Shown: piece by piece, positions 35,784-44,224 of the stretch | How the letters are laid out: every line of letters starts with the position of its first letter | Numbering within the stretch: position 1 is the stretch's first letter | NCBI RefSeq assembly: GCF_900107685.1 | Contig: NZ_FNRQ01000001.1 | Coordinates: 1,426,001 to 1,490,000, forward strand | Direction of reading: 5' to 3' | DNA: 64,000 nt | DNA from: Paraburkholderia sartisoli | Lineage (GTDB): Bacteria; Pseudomonadota; Gammaproteobacteria; Burkholderiales; Burkholderiaceae | Position numbers and translations under genes: made by a program | The notes under the pieces: model-generated | What the model was told of the DNA's origin: nothing | Database searches by the model: none | What the model saw: the letters and a program-made list of their open reading frames with translations, nothing else

Positions 35784-36687
35784 ATCCGCGCTGGAAGAAC
35801 TCGGCCTCGCGCCGATGTGGGTGCGCCGCGGCATGCGGCCGTCCGTCGAAACGACCGCATCGGCCGATGCCGCTGGCGCGGCCAGCAACGCCGGCAAGAC
35901 AAGTGCGATCGAAGCCGCCGATGCGGCGGGAGCCACGTCTTCGCTACAGGCTGCGTCGCCGCGCGAAGCCGGCATGAACGCCCGCATTCAGCAACCGCCC
36001 GCGGGCGCGGACGAACCGGCATGGCTCGACGAGGTATCCGTCGAACCTCCGGCGCACACCCGGACAAACCGCATCGTCGCCGATGCGCGGGCAGACACCG
36101 GCACCGACGTCGCCACGCTCGACTGGGATGCGCTCAGCGCGCGCGTCACCGCATGCGAGCGTTGCCGTCTGTGTGAGAAGCGGACGAACACGGTCTTTGG
36201 CGTCGGCGACCGCAATGCCGACTGGATGCTGATCGGCGAAGCGCCCGGTGAGAACGAAGACCGTCTCGGCGAACCGTTCGTCGGCCAGGCGGGCAAGCTG
36301 CTCGACAACATGCTGCGTTCGCTGACGCTCGCGCGCGACACGAACGTGTACATCGCGAACGTGATCAAGTGCCGCCCGCCCGGCAACCGCAATCCCGAAC
36401 CCGACGAAGTCGCGCGCTGCGAGCCGTATCTCCAGCGCCAGGTGTCGCTCGTGAAGCCGAAGGTGATCGTCGCGCTCGGCCGCTTTGCCGCGCAGAGCCT
36501 GCTGAAAACCCAGGCCAGCATCTCGTCGCTGCGCGGTCGCGTGCATGAATACGAAGGCGTGCCCGTCATCGTCACGTATCACCCGGCGTATCTGTTGCGC
36601 AGTCTGCCGGACAAGGCGAAAGCCTGGGCCGACCTGTGTCTCGCGCGCGATACGTGGCAGAAGACGGCCGGCGCGCCGCCCCGTTGA
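35770..36687 (+). CDS. Uracil-DNA glycosylase, family 4 (Fe-S type)
   Basis: Removes uracil from DNA. The 305-residue protein has a family 4 catalytic core from about residue 118. Four cysteines, C132, C135, C201 and C217, match the 4Fe-4S ligand spacing of Thermus UDGa (3 and 16 residues). Motif 1 is LIGEAPGENEDRLGEPFVGQ and motif 2 is VIVTYHPAYLLRS. Residues 1-117 are an Ala/Ser/Thr-rich extension with no recognisable fold. The start is ATG 35770, inside the end of rimI. The stop overlaps the next start in TGATG, so the chain tsaB-rimI-this gene-DUF1853 is probably one translationally coupled unit. Confidence 0.92.
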   Translation: MAFSESALEELGLAPMWVRRGMRPSVETTASADAAGAASNAGKTSAIEAADAAGATSSLQAASPREAGMNARIQQPPAGADEPAWLDEVSVEPPAHTRTNRIVADARADTGTDVATLDWDALSARVTACERCRLCEKRTNTVFGVGDRNADWMLIGEAPGENEDRLGEPFVGQAGKLLDNMLRSLTLARDTNVYIANVIKCRPPGNRNPEPDEVARCEPYLQRQVSLVKPKVIVALGRFAAQSLLKTQASISSLRGRVHEYEGVPVIVTYHPAYLLRSLPDKAKAWADLCLARDTWQKTAGAPPR

Positions 36688-37682
36688 TGAACGCCGCGCC
36701 CGGGCCGGTGGCGGATGCCGCAGCGCCTCTCGCGCCATTCGACCTGCTGCGCGACGCCGTCGTCCGTGATCTTGCGTGGCTGCTGTTCAGCCCGGATCTG
36801 CTGCGCGCGCAACCGCCTGCGGGCGTGCTCGCGCGTCTCTTTGAAACGCCAGCCGAAGAAGCGGCGACCATTGCCTGGCTGCATGCGCTCGATGCCAGTC
36901 CGGACGGTTTGCATCGGCATATCGCCGCGTCGCGGATCACGCGGTTAGGCCGTTACGCCGAGTGTCTGCTCGGGTGGTTTCTTCAGCATGGCCCGGCCGC
37001 GCGGCTCGTCGCCGCGAACGTCGCGTTACGGCGCGCGGGCGTGACGCTTGGCGAGTGTGATTTCCTGGTGGAGACGGCAAGCGGCCGGCGCCTGCATTGG
37101 GAACTGGCCGTGAAGTGCTATCTGCACGCCGGTGCCGGTCGCGCGCAACTGGCCGACTATGTCGGCCCGAATCTGCAGGACCGCTTCGATCTGAAGCTGT
37201 CGCATCTCCTCGATCATCAACTGCCGCTCAGCGCGCGCGAAGAATTCGCGACGCTCGGGCATCGCGGCCCATGGGAGCCGGCGATGTTCCTCAAGGGCTG
37301 GCTGTTCTATGGCGCGACCGGGAGCGAAACGGGTGCGCTGCAGGACGCGCCGCAGATCGATCCGGCGCACGCGCGCGGCTGGTGGACGACCCGCCCGGAC
37401 TGGCCGGCATTTTCGGCGACTCAGGCCGCGACGTGGAAGGTGCTGCCGCGTCTCGAATGGCTGGCGCCCCGGCGTTATGAGGCAAGCGACGCAAGCGAGC
37501 CATCTCCGGAAACCGTGTTCGTGGATGCCGCCACGCTGCTCAATCAGCTCGAACGACAGACGGGGCCGACGATGGTGGCGTCGTTCGTATGCGATGAAGC
37601 AGGCCGGTGGATCGAACAGTCGCGCGGCTTCATCGTGCCCGATGACTGGCCGCGACGCGGGCAGGCGTTTGCGCGTCAGTGA
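36687..37682 (+). CDS. DUF1853 family protein, possible PD-(D/E)XK-like nuclease
   Basis: 331-residue protein that I place in the DUF1853 family from its blocks RLGRYAECLLGWFLQH, RHWELAVK-like HWELAVKCYL and GPWEPAMFLKGWLFY. No function is established to my knowledge. Residues 122-143 read GECDFLVE, then HWELAVK, with Asp125, Glu139 and Lys143 arranged on successive predicted strands. This resembles the D...ExnK core of PD-(D/E)XK nucleases, which is inference. The ATG overlaps the stop of the uracil-DNA glycosylase by one base, suggesting joint production and perhaps a DNA-repair role. There is no signal peptide or membrane span. Confidence 0.75.
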   Translation: MNAAPGPVADAAAPLAPFDLLRDAVVRDLAWLLFSPDLLRAQPPAGVLARLFETPAEEAATIAWLHALDASPDGLHRHIAASRITRLGRYAECLLGWFLQHGPAARLVAANVALRRAGVTLGECDFLVETASGRRLHWELAVKCYLHAGAGRAQLADYVGPNLQDRFDLKLSHLLDHQLPLSAREEFATLGHRGPWEPAMFLKGWLFYGATGSETGALQDAPQIDPAHARGWWTTRPDWPAFSATQAATWKVLPRLEWLAPRRYEASDASEPSPETVFVDAATLLNQLERQTGPTMVASFVCDEAGRWIEQSRGFIVPDDWPRRGQAFARQ

Positions 37683-37764
37683 CCGTGCTTGCCGGAACCG
37701 GCGATGGCTATCCGCATTGCACCCGAGTGACCGCGAATAACGCAGGCACGATCAGCAATCGTCC

Positions 37765-38571
37765 TTACCACCAGCGATAAAAATGATGCACCGGCCCGAC
37801 GCCGCTACCGACGTCCAGCCGGTCGCTCTGTTCGAGCGCGCCGGTCAGATACAGCTTCGCGTCCGCGACCGCGCTCGCCAGATCGCTTCGTTGCGGAATC
37901 AGCGCCGCGATCGCCGACGACAGTGTGCAGCCCGTTCCGTGGGTATTTTTCACCGGCACGCGCGGGCCGCCGAGACGCAGCGTGCCGCTTTCCTGAATCA
38001 GCCAGTCGGGGCTGTCCGCGGAGACGAGGTGGCCGCCTTTCATCAGCACCGCGCGCGCGCCAAGCGCGCGCAGCGCTTCGCCCTGACGGATCATCGCCGC
38101 TTCGTCGGTGGCGGCGGCTTCGCCCAGCAGCGCGGCTGCTTCCGGCAGGTTCGGCGTGAGCAGGGTGGCGAGCGGCAGCAGTTCGTCGCGCACCGCCGCG
38201 ACGGCATCGGGCGCCAGCAGCGCGTGATTGCTCTTCGAGATCATCACGGTGTCGAGCACGACGTGCGCTGGACGGTAACGGCGCAACGCCCCGGCGACCG
38301 CACGCGCGATCCCGGCGTTGGCCAGCATGCCGATCTTGACGGCATCGATACGGATGTCGTCGAACACGGCGTCGAGTTGCGCGGTGATAAACGCCGGATC
38401 GGGTGTATGGATCGCCGTCACGCCGCGCGTGTTCTGCGCGGTCAGCGCGGTGATGACGCTTGCGCCATACGCACCGAGCGCGGAAAACGCCTTGAGGTCG
38501 GCCTGGATGCCCGCGCCGCCGCCCGAATCGGAGCCGGCGATCGTCAGGACGTGGGGAATGGCTTGAGTCAT
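37765..38571 (-). CDS. thiD: Hydroxymethylpyrimidine/phosphomethylpyrimidine kinase
   Basis: ThiD phosphorylates HMP and then HMP-P to HMP-PP for thiamine synthesis. The 268-residue product has the ribokinase-like blocks [62 protein letters not shown], and the catalytic anion hole [17 protein letters not shown]. It follows lplT by 70 bases on the same strand. I saw no TPP riboswitch upstream of it or of lplT. Downstream is convergent DUF1853. Confidence 0.95.
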   Translation of the reverse strand: MTQAIPHVLTIAGSDSGGGAGIQADLKAFSALGAYGASVITALTAQNTRGVTAIHTPDPAFITAQLDAVFDDIRIDAVKIGMLANAGIARAVAGALRRYRPAHVVLDTVMISKSNHALLAPDAVAAVRDELLPLATLLTPNLPEAAALLGEAAATDEAAMIRQGEALRALGARAVLMKGGHLVSADSPDWLIQESGTLRLGGPRVPVKNTHGTGCTLSSAIAALIPQRSDLASAVADAKLYLTGALEQSDRLDVGSGVGPVHHFYRWW

Positions 38572-38641
38572 GGGAAGCAGCGTGCGGAAAAGAAGAAGGA
38601 CATGGGTGGCCGGATCGTGCGTCCGGCAGGCGTGCCTGCCG

Positions 38642-39949
38642 TCAGTGTTTGACTTCGCCGATCAGCGCAACCGAGTCGAACGTGCGCTGGTTCGCCTGGT
38701 GACGCCGCATCACGAACCACATCATCACGCAGACGAAGGTGCCGAACAGCACGATCACCGCCGACACCGGTACGTCGAGCCACACCAGCACGGCGTACAG
38801 GCACAGCATCACGAGCACTGACAGGTTCTCGTTGAAGTTCTGCACGGCGATCGAGTGGCCGGCCGACAGCAGCACGTGCCCACGATGCTGCAGGAGCGCG
38901 TTCATCGGCACGACGAAAAAGCCCGAGAGCGCGCCGACGATCATCAGGAAGAGATACGCAATCAGCAGATAGCCCGGCACGTGCATCCGGCCGAAATAGA
39001 TGCCCCAGTGCGCCGGAAATATCGACTTCGTATAGAACGCCATCAGCATCACGGCGACGCCCATCATGATGCCGACCGGCAGCACCGAAAGCGACTTCTT
39101 GAGCGGTACCTTGCCGGCCGCGATCATCGCGCCCGCCGCCACGCCGACAGCCACGACGGCCTGCAGGATCGCGGCTTCCGAGAGCGACATGCCGAGCGAC
39201 ACTTCCGCCCACTTCAGCACGATGAACTGCAGCGTCGCGCCCGCGCCCCAGAAGAGCGTCGTGACCGCGAGCGAAATCTGGCCGAGCTTGTCGCGCCACA
39301 GCACGAGAAAGCAGTCGGCGAAATCGGTGACGAGCTTGACCGGGCCGCGTTCCTGTTTCGGATAGCGCGCGCCGGTGTCGGGAATGCGCAGATTGAAGAG
39401 CGCGGCGACCACGTAGAACACCATGATCACGAGCATCGCGGCTTCGGCGGGTGTGTTGATCGTGGGAATGTGGTGCCTGAGGATCGGCGCGGCGATGTGC
39501 GGATTGATCAGCGCGCCGCCCAGCACCGTGCCGAGGATGATCGACCCGACGGTCGTGCCTTCGATCCAGCCGTTCGCGGCGACGAGCCGCTCGGGCGGCA
39601 GCAGTTCGGTGAGGATGCCGTACTTGGCCGGCGAGTAAGCCGCGGCGCCGAAGCCCACGATGCCGTAGGCAATCAGTGGATGCGCGCCGATCAGCATCGT
39701 GAGGCAGCCGAGCACCTTGATGGTGTTCGTGACGAACATCACGCGACCCTTGGGTCGCGAATCGGCGAAGGCGCCGACGAAGGCAGCAAGGACGACGTAC
39801 GACAGCACAAAGAACAGCTTGAGCAGCGGCGTCATCCAGTTTGGAGCGTGAAGGTCTTTCAGCAGCGCAATAGCAGCAATCAGGAGCGCATTGTCAGCCA
39901 GCGACGAAAAAAACTGCGCGGCCATGATGGTGTAAAAACCTTTTTTCAT
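38642..39949 (-). CDS. lplT: Lysophospholipid transporter LplT
   Basis: MFS-type flippase of 435 residues that moves lysophospholipids across the inner membrane for re-acylation. It begins MKKGFYTIMAAQFFSSLADN and shows about 12 hydrophobic spans. The LplT blocks are FGAAAYSPAKYGILTELLPP and NGWIEGTTVGSIILGTVLGG. In E. coli lplT is fused to or beside aas, but here no aas is adjacent. The start 39949 is used because upstream in-frame sequence is polar and atypical. It is divergent from alr over 218 bases. Confidence 0.94.
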   Translation of the reverse strand: MKKGFYTIMAAQFFSSLADNALLIAAIALLKDLHAPNWMTPLLKLFFVLSYVVLAAFVGAFADSRPKGRVMFVTNTIKVLGCLTMLIGAHPLIAYGIVGFGAAAYSPAKYGILTELLPPERLVAANGWIEGTTVGSIILGTVLGGALINPHIAAPILRHHIPTINTPAEAAMLVIMVFYVVAALFNLRIPDTGARYPKQERGPVKLVTDFADCFLVLWRDKLGQISLAVTTLFWGAGATLQFIVLKWAEVSLGMSLSEAAILQAVVAVGVAAGAMIAAGKVPLKKSLSVLPVGIMMGVAVMLMAFYTKSIFPAHWGIYFGRMHVPGYLLIAYLFLMIVGALSGFFVVPMNALLQHRGHVLLSAGHSIAVQNFNENLSVLVMLCLYAVLVWLDVPVSAVIVLFGTFVCVMMWFVMRRHQANQRTFDSVALIGEVKH

Positions 39950-40167
39950 CTGATGCGATGCTGTCCTCGCTGCGGTCCGTCCGCCCCGGCCGTGTGCAAT
40001 GTGTCCGGGCTTATGCCGTTCGAAATGGGTTGTGCGCACGGCTTTATATCATGAAAATAGGCGCATTCAGACTAGCAGAATCCTCGATCGCACCGTCTGG
40101 CGGCCCCCGGCGCGCTGAAAACGCCGTGTAAGCTCCTGATTCGCAAGCGTCTTTACGAAAATATCCC

Positions 40168-41238
40168 ATGCCGCGTCCGCTCTCAGCCACCATCCATACC
40201 TCCGCTCTCGCCAACAATCTTGCCGTTGTCCGCCGCTATGCGCCGAAGTCCCGTATCTGGGCCGTCGTCAAGGCCAACGCATACGGACACGGGCTCGCGC
40301 GCGTGTTTCCGGGCCTGCGCGCCACGGACGGCTTTGGATTGCTCGACCTCGAAGAGGCCGTGAAGTTGCGCGAACTGGGTTGGGCCGGCCCGATTCTTCT
40401 GCTCGAAGGCTTTTTCCGTCCGACGGATATCGACCTTATCGACCGCTACAGCCTCACCACGGCGGTGCATTCCGATGAACAGATGCGGATGCTGGAAATG
40501 GCGCGGCTGTCGAAGCCGGTGAATATCCAGCTCAAGATGAATAGCGGCATGAACCGGCTCGGCTATACGCCGGAGCGCTACCGGGCCGCGTGGGAACGCG
40601 CGCGGGCCTGTCAGGGTGTCGGCCAGATCACGCTGATGACCCACTTTTCGGATGCGGACGGCGATCGTGGCATCGCGTATCAGATGGAAGCGTTCGAGCG
40701 CGGCGCGGAAGGCATTGCCGGCGCGCGCAGCCTCGCGAACTCCGCGGCCACGCTGTGGCACCCGGAGGCGCACTTCGACTGGGTGCGGCCCGGCATCATC
40801 CTGTACGGCGCGTCGCCGTCGGGCGTCACGGCCGCAATCGAAGGCACGGGGCTGCAGCCCGCCATGACGCTCGCTTCCGAGCTGATCGCGACGCAGATGG
40901 TCTCTGAAGGCGAGACGGTCGGCTATGGTTCGACGTTCGCCGCGCGCGGGCCGATGCGCATCGGCGTGGTGGCCTGCGGTTACGCGGACGGCTATTCGCG
41001 CACGGCGCCCGAGGGCACGCCGGTGATCGTCGACGGCGTGCTGACACGGCTTGTCGGGCGCGTGTCGATGGACATGATCACCGTCGACCTCACGCCATGC
41101 CCGACAGCGGGTGTCGGCTCGCGCGTCGAACTGTGGGGGACGGCGCTGCCGATCGACGACGTCGCGCGCGCCTGCGGCACGATCGGTTATGAACTGATGT
41201 GCGCCGTCGCGCAGCGCGTGCCGGTACGCGCCGAATGA
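40168..41238 (+). CDS. alr: Alanine racemase
   Basis: PLP enzyme making D-Ala for peptidoglycan. It is 356 residues long (E. coli Alr 359). The PLP Lys35 is in [12 protein letters not shown], and the catalytic Tyr272 is in [16 protein letters not shown]. Other family blocks are [36 protein letters not shown], and [14 protein letters not shown] with the MDM substrate loop. radA follows 45 bases later on the same strand. Confidence 0.97.
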   Translation: MPRPLSATIHTSALANNLAVVRRYAPKSRIWAVVKANAYGHGLARVFPGLRATDGFGLLDLEEAVKLRELGWAGPILLLEGFFRPTDIDLIDRYSLTTAVHSDEQMRMLEMARLSKPVNIQLKMNSGMNRLGYTPERYRAAWERARACQGVGQITLMTHFSDADGDRGIAYQMEAFERGAEGIAGARSLANSAATLWHPEAHFDWVRPGIILYGASPSGVTAAIEGTGLQPAMTLASELIATQMVSEGETVGYGSTFAARGPMRIGVVACGYADGYSRTAPEGTPVIVDGVLTRLVGRVSMDMITVDLTPCPTAGVGSRVELWGTALPIDDVARACGTIGYELMCAVAQRVPVRAE

Positions 41239-41283
41239 CTTTTCCGACATATCAGACAGAAAGACGCAGTAACAGGAAGGCGC

Positions 41284-42660
41284 GTGGCTAAACAGAAGAC
41301 GTTGTACACCTGCACCGAGTGTGGCGGGCAGGCGCCTAAATGGCAGGGGCAGTGTCCGGCGTGTGGCGCGTGGAACACACTGGTGGAAACCGTCGCGGAA
41401 CAGGCCTCGACGAACCGCTTCCAGTCGCTCGCGAAAAACGCGCCGGTTCAGCGTCTCGCCGATATCGAAGCCGCCGATGTGCCGCGGTTTTCGACCGGCG
41501 TCAGCGAATTCGACCGTGTGCTGGGCGGCGGCCTCGTCGCGGGTGGCGTGGTGCTGATCGGTGGCGATCCGGGCATCGGCAAATCGACGCTGCTGCTGCA
41601 GTCGCTCGGCGAAATCGCCAGCGAACGACGCGCGCTCTACGTGAGCGGCGAAGAATCCGCGGCGCAGATCGCACTGCGCGCGCAACGCCTTTCGCTGCTC
41701 GATCCGCAATCGAAGGCGAGCGAGCTCAAGCTTCTCGCCGAAATCCAGCTGGAGCGAATCCAGGCGACGATCGAGGCCGAACGGCCCGACGTGGCCGTCA
41801 TCGATTCGATCCAGACGATCTATTCCGATGCGCTGACTTCGGCGCCGGGCTCCGTCGCCCAGGTCCGCGAGTGCGCGGCGCAACTCACGCGTGTCGCCAA
41901 GCAGTCGGGCACGGCGATCATCATGGTCGGGCACGTGACGAAGGAAGGCAATCTGGCCGGCCCGCGCGTGCTCGAACATATCGTCGATACCGTGCTGTAT
42001 TTCGAGGGCGACACGCATTCGTCGTTTCGTCTCGTGCGGGCGTTCAAGAACCGCTTCGGCGCGGTCAACGAGCTGGGCGTGTTCGCGATGACCGAGCGCG
42101 GCTTGCGCGGTGTGTCGAACCCTTCCGCGCTGTTCCTCTCGCAGCATGAGCAGACGGTGCCGGGTTCGTGTGTGCTCGTCACGCAGGAGGGCTCGCGGCC
42201 GCTGCTGGTCGAAATCCAGGCGCTGGTGGATACCGCGCATGTGCCGAATCCGCGCCGGCTGGCGGTCGGGCTCGAGCAAAACCGCCTGGCGCTGCTGCTG
42301 GCCGTGCTGCACAAGCACGCGGGCATCGCGTGCTTCGACCAGGACGTGTTTCTGAACGCCGTGGGCGGCGTGAAGATCACCGAGCCGGCCGCCGATCTCG
42401 CGGTGCTGCTCGCGATCCAGTCGTCGCTGCGCAACAAGCCGCTGCCAAAGGGCCTGTTCGTATTCGGCGAAGTCGGCCTGGCAGGCGAAATCCGGCCGTC
42501 GCCGCGTGGCCAGGACCGGCTGAAGGAAGCCGCCAAACTGGGGTTTTCGATCGCCGTGATTCCGAAGGCGAACGCGCCGAAACAGCCGGTCGAAGGCTTG
42601 CGCGTGATCGCCGTCGAACGGATCGAGCAGGCGATCGACCAGGTTCGTGAGCTGGACTGA
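41284..42660 (+). CDS. radA: DNA repair protein RadA
   Basis: RadA (Sms) promotes branch migration of recombination intermediates with RecA. The 458-residue product starts at GTG 41284. It has an N-terminal zinc finger (Cys10, Cys13, Cys24, Cys27), Walker A GGDPGIGKS (93-101), a RecA-like core with YVSGEESAAQIALRA and VAVIDSIQTIYSD, the RadA-specific KNRFG motif (255-259), and a Lon-protease-like C-terminal domain (GLAGEIRPSPRGQDRLKEAA) lacking the protease dyad as usual. Possibly cotranscribed with alr. Confidence 0.97.
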   Translation: MAKQKTLYTCTECGGQAPKWQGQCPACGAWNTLVETVAEQASTNRFQSLAKNAPVQRLADIEAADVPRFSTGVSEFDRVLGGGLVAGGVVLIGGDPGIGKSTLLLQSLGEIASERRALYVSGEESAAQIALRAQRLSLLDPQSKASELKLLAEIQLERIQATIEAERPDVAVIDSIQTIYSDALTSAPGSVAQVRECAAQLTRVAKQSGTAIIMVGHVTKEGNLAGPRVLEHIVDTVLYFEGDTHSSFRLVRAFKNRFGAVNELGVFAMTERGLRGVSNPSALFLSQHEQTVPGSCVLVTQEGSRPLLVEIQALVDTAHVPNPRRLAVGLEQNRLALLLAVLHKHAGIACFDQDVFLNAVGGVKITEPAADLAVLLAIQSSLRNKPLPKGLFVFGEVGLAGEIRPSPRGQDRLKEAAKLGFSIAVIPKANAPKQPVEGLRVIAVERIEQAIDQVRELD

Positions 42661-42740
42661 GCCATTTCTTGCGATCGGCGCGCCGGCGGATCGGGCACTT
42701 TTTCCGGGTAATCAGCGGTAAAGGTCTCTACACCGGCTGT

Positions 42741-42764
42741 AACCCGAAGGACACGGGTTTTCCT
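42741..42764 (+). terminator. Putative terminator after radA
   Basis: AACCCG (42741-42746) with CGGGTT (42754-42759), 7-base loop, followed by TTCCTT. Short stem but correctly placed 80 bases after radA. Confidence 0.45.
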
Positions 42765-42812
42765 TATTCTGCCCCGATTAGCAGTCCGTCATGGGCGGAA
42801 AAGGAACGCGTC

Positions 42813-43079
42813 TTGAAACAGACTCATGAATCGTCGGCGGAGCGTCTCGTACACCTGCGCGGCTGCCGCGTGTCGGAGCCGATCCGGCAACCCTGGGGCG
42901 GTCGCGGTTGCCGCATCGTCGAATGGGTCGATACGACCGGACAGATTTCGCGGCGCGTCGTGGCGGAAGACGTGACCGCTGACGAAGTGCGCGCCACCAT
43001 CGAGCATCACGTTGAAGGTCGCAAGCACGTCCTGATCGACGACGAGCGCGAGCCACGGCAGACCTTGCCACGTCGCTAG
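42813..43079 (+). CDS. Small conserved-looking protein (DUF2866-like)
   Basis: 88-residue cytoplasmic protein. It includes LVHLRGCRVSEPIRQPWGGR, IVEWVDTTGQISRRVVAEDV and TADEVRATIEHHVEGRKHVL. It resembles the DUF2866 proteins I associate with Burkholderiaceae, but the family number is from memory. The function is unknown. The start is TTG 42813 with AAGGAA seven bases upstream. The only upstream ATG in frame (42669) would start just after the radA stop and cross a hairpin. Polar and mixed alpha/beta in appearance, with no membrane span. Confidence 0.6.
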   Translation: MKQTHESSAERLVHLRGCRVSEPIRQPWGGRGCRIVEWVDTTGQISRRVVAEDVTADEVRATIEHHVEGRKHVLIDDEREPRQTLPRR

Positions 43080-43124
43080 GCGCGGGCGCGCGGGCGTTAG
43101 CTACGTTTCCCGGTCTGCGGGGCG

Positions 43125-44186
43125 TCAAAGATCGTCGGCGCTGTCCTGCTGCATCGCGAAGGCCGGATTGAAGAGCGGATGGCGCGCCGCTTCCGCGGGC
43201 GTCAGCACGGGCGAGGCGCAGCAGTCGAGCGGCTCCAGTAGCGCAATCCAGTCTTCCAGCGTCTGGCCGGCGATGATCGCGGCCAGTTCCTGCGTCAATG
43301 CGAGCGCATCGGGGCCGCCGATCGCCTGACCGAGACTCCAGTGCCGCTCCGCCCACTCCTCGCGGCCGAGCGCCGTACACAGGATTTCCCAGAATTTCAG
43401 TTCGAGCGCGCCGATGGCGAGCCAGCGGTCGTCGCGCGTGCGGTACAGGTTGTAGCAGGGCACGCCGCCGTTCAGCAGACCGCCGCCCGCGCGCGAGCCT
43501 TCGCCTTCGTTGGCGAGCGCGACCTGCGCGATGATGTTATTGGCGTGCGACGCGTGGGTCATCGACACGTCGATACACCGGCCGTTGCCGCCGCGTGCGA
43601 CGTGCCAGAGCGCCGCGAGCATCTGCGTGACGGCGGACAGCGCACCGCCCAGCAGGTCGGCGATCTGGAAGTTCGGCACGATCGGCGTGCCGTCGCGGGC
43701 GGCAAGCTGGTCGAGCACGCCCGCGTACGCGATGTAATTCAGGTCGTGTCCGGCGAAGGTCGAGAACGGGCCGTCGGAGCCGTAGCCCGTGATCGCACAG
43801 TAAACGAGCTTCGGATTTTCCACGCGCAACAGGTCGTAGCCGACGCCGAGCCTGTCCATCACGCCCGGCCGGAAACTTTCGACGAGCACGTCCGCTTCAC
43901 GCGCGAGCGCGCGCAGCACGTTGCGGCCCGCTTCCGATTTCAGGTCGAGACGCGTCTCGCGCTTGCCGCGATTGACGATGCGATAGAACGCACCGGGCCG
44001 GCCCGCGAGCCGGTCGGCGGTGCTTTGCATCATCGTGCGCGTGTAGTCGCCCGCGCCGGGCGCTTCGATCTTGAGGACGTCGGCGCCCAGTTCGGCAAGC
44101 CGCAGCGTTGCCACGGGGCCGGGCAAGAGGCGCGTCAGATCGAGTACGCGCAAGCCTTTCAATGCAGGGGGAGACGACAAGGCCAA
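43125..44186 (-). CDS. CaiB/BaiF family, alpha-methylacyl-CoA racemase-like protein
   Basis: Acyl-CoA enzyme of the CaiB/BaiF (class III CoA-transferase) fold, 353 residues. Features are LKGLRVLDLTRLLPGPVATL, LGADVLKIEAPGAGDYTR, and AGHDLNYIAYAGVL with His147. NFQIADLLGGAL with Asp177 follows. The GHDxNY motif and the His/Asp pair match mycobacterial alpha-methylacyl-CoA racemase, so epimerisation of 2-methylacyl-CoA is more likely than CoA transfer. This is inference. The start is TTG at 44186, or the second TTG at 44180, which has better spacing to GAGAGG. It is downstream of the ABC-F gene, with only 38 bases between. Confidence 0.85.
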   Translation of the reverse strand: MALSSPPALKGLRVLDLTRLLPGPVATLRLAELGADVLKIEAPGAGDYTRTMMQSTADRLAGRPGAFYRIVNRGKRETRLDLKSEAGRNVLRALAREADVLVESFRPGVMDRLGVGYDLLRVENPKLVYCAITGYGSDGPFSTFAGHDLNYIAYAGVLDQLAARDGTPIVPNFQIADLLGGALSAVTQMLAALWHVARGGNGRCIDVSMTHASHANNIIAQVALANEGEGSRAGGGLLNGGVPCYNLYRTRDDRWLAIGALELKFWEILCTALGREEWAERHWSLGQAIGGPDALALTQELAAIIAGQTLEDWIALLEPLDCCASPVLTPAEAARHPLFNPAFAMQQDSADDL

Positions 44187-44224
44187 CCTCTCATCGATGC
44201 CGGCGCGGCCCGGTTCGGGCGCCG

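Noticed and set aside
38572-40167. TPP riboswitch controlling thiD
   Set aside because: thiD is downstream of lplT, and neither the 70-base gap nor the region before lplT shows the conserved TPP-riboswitch segments.
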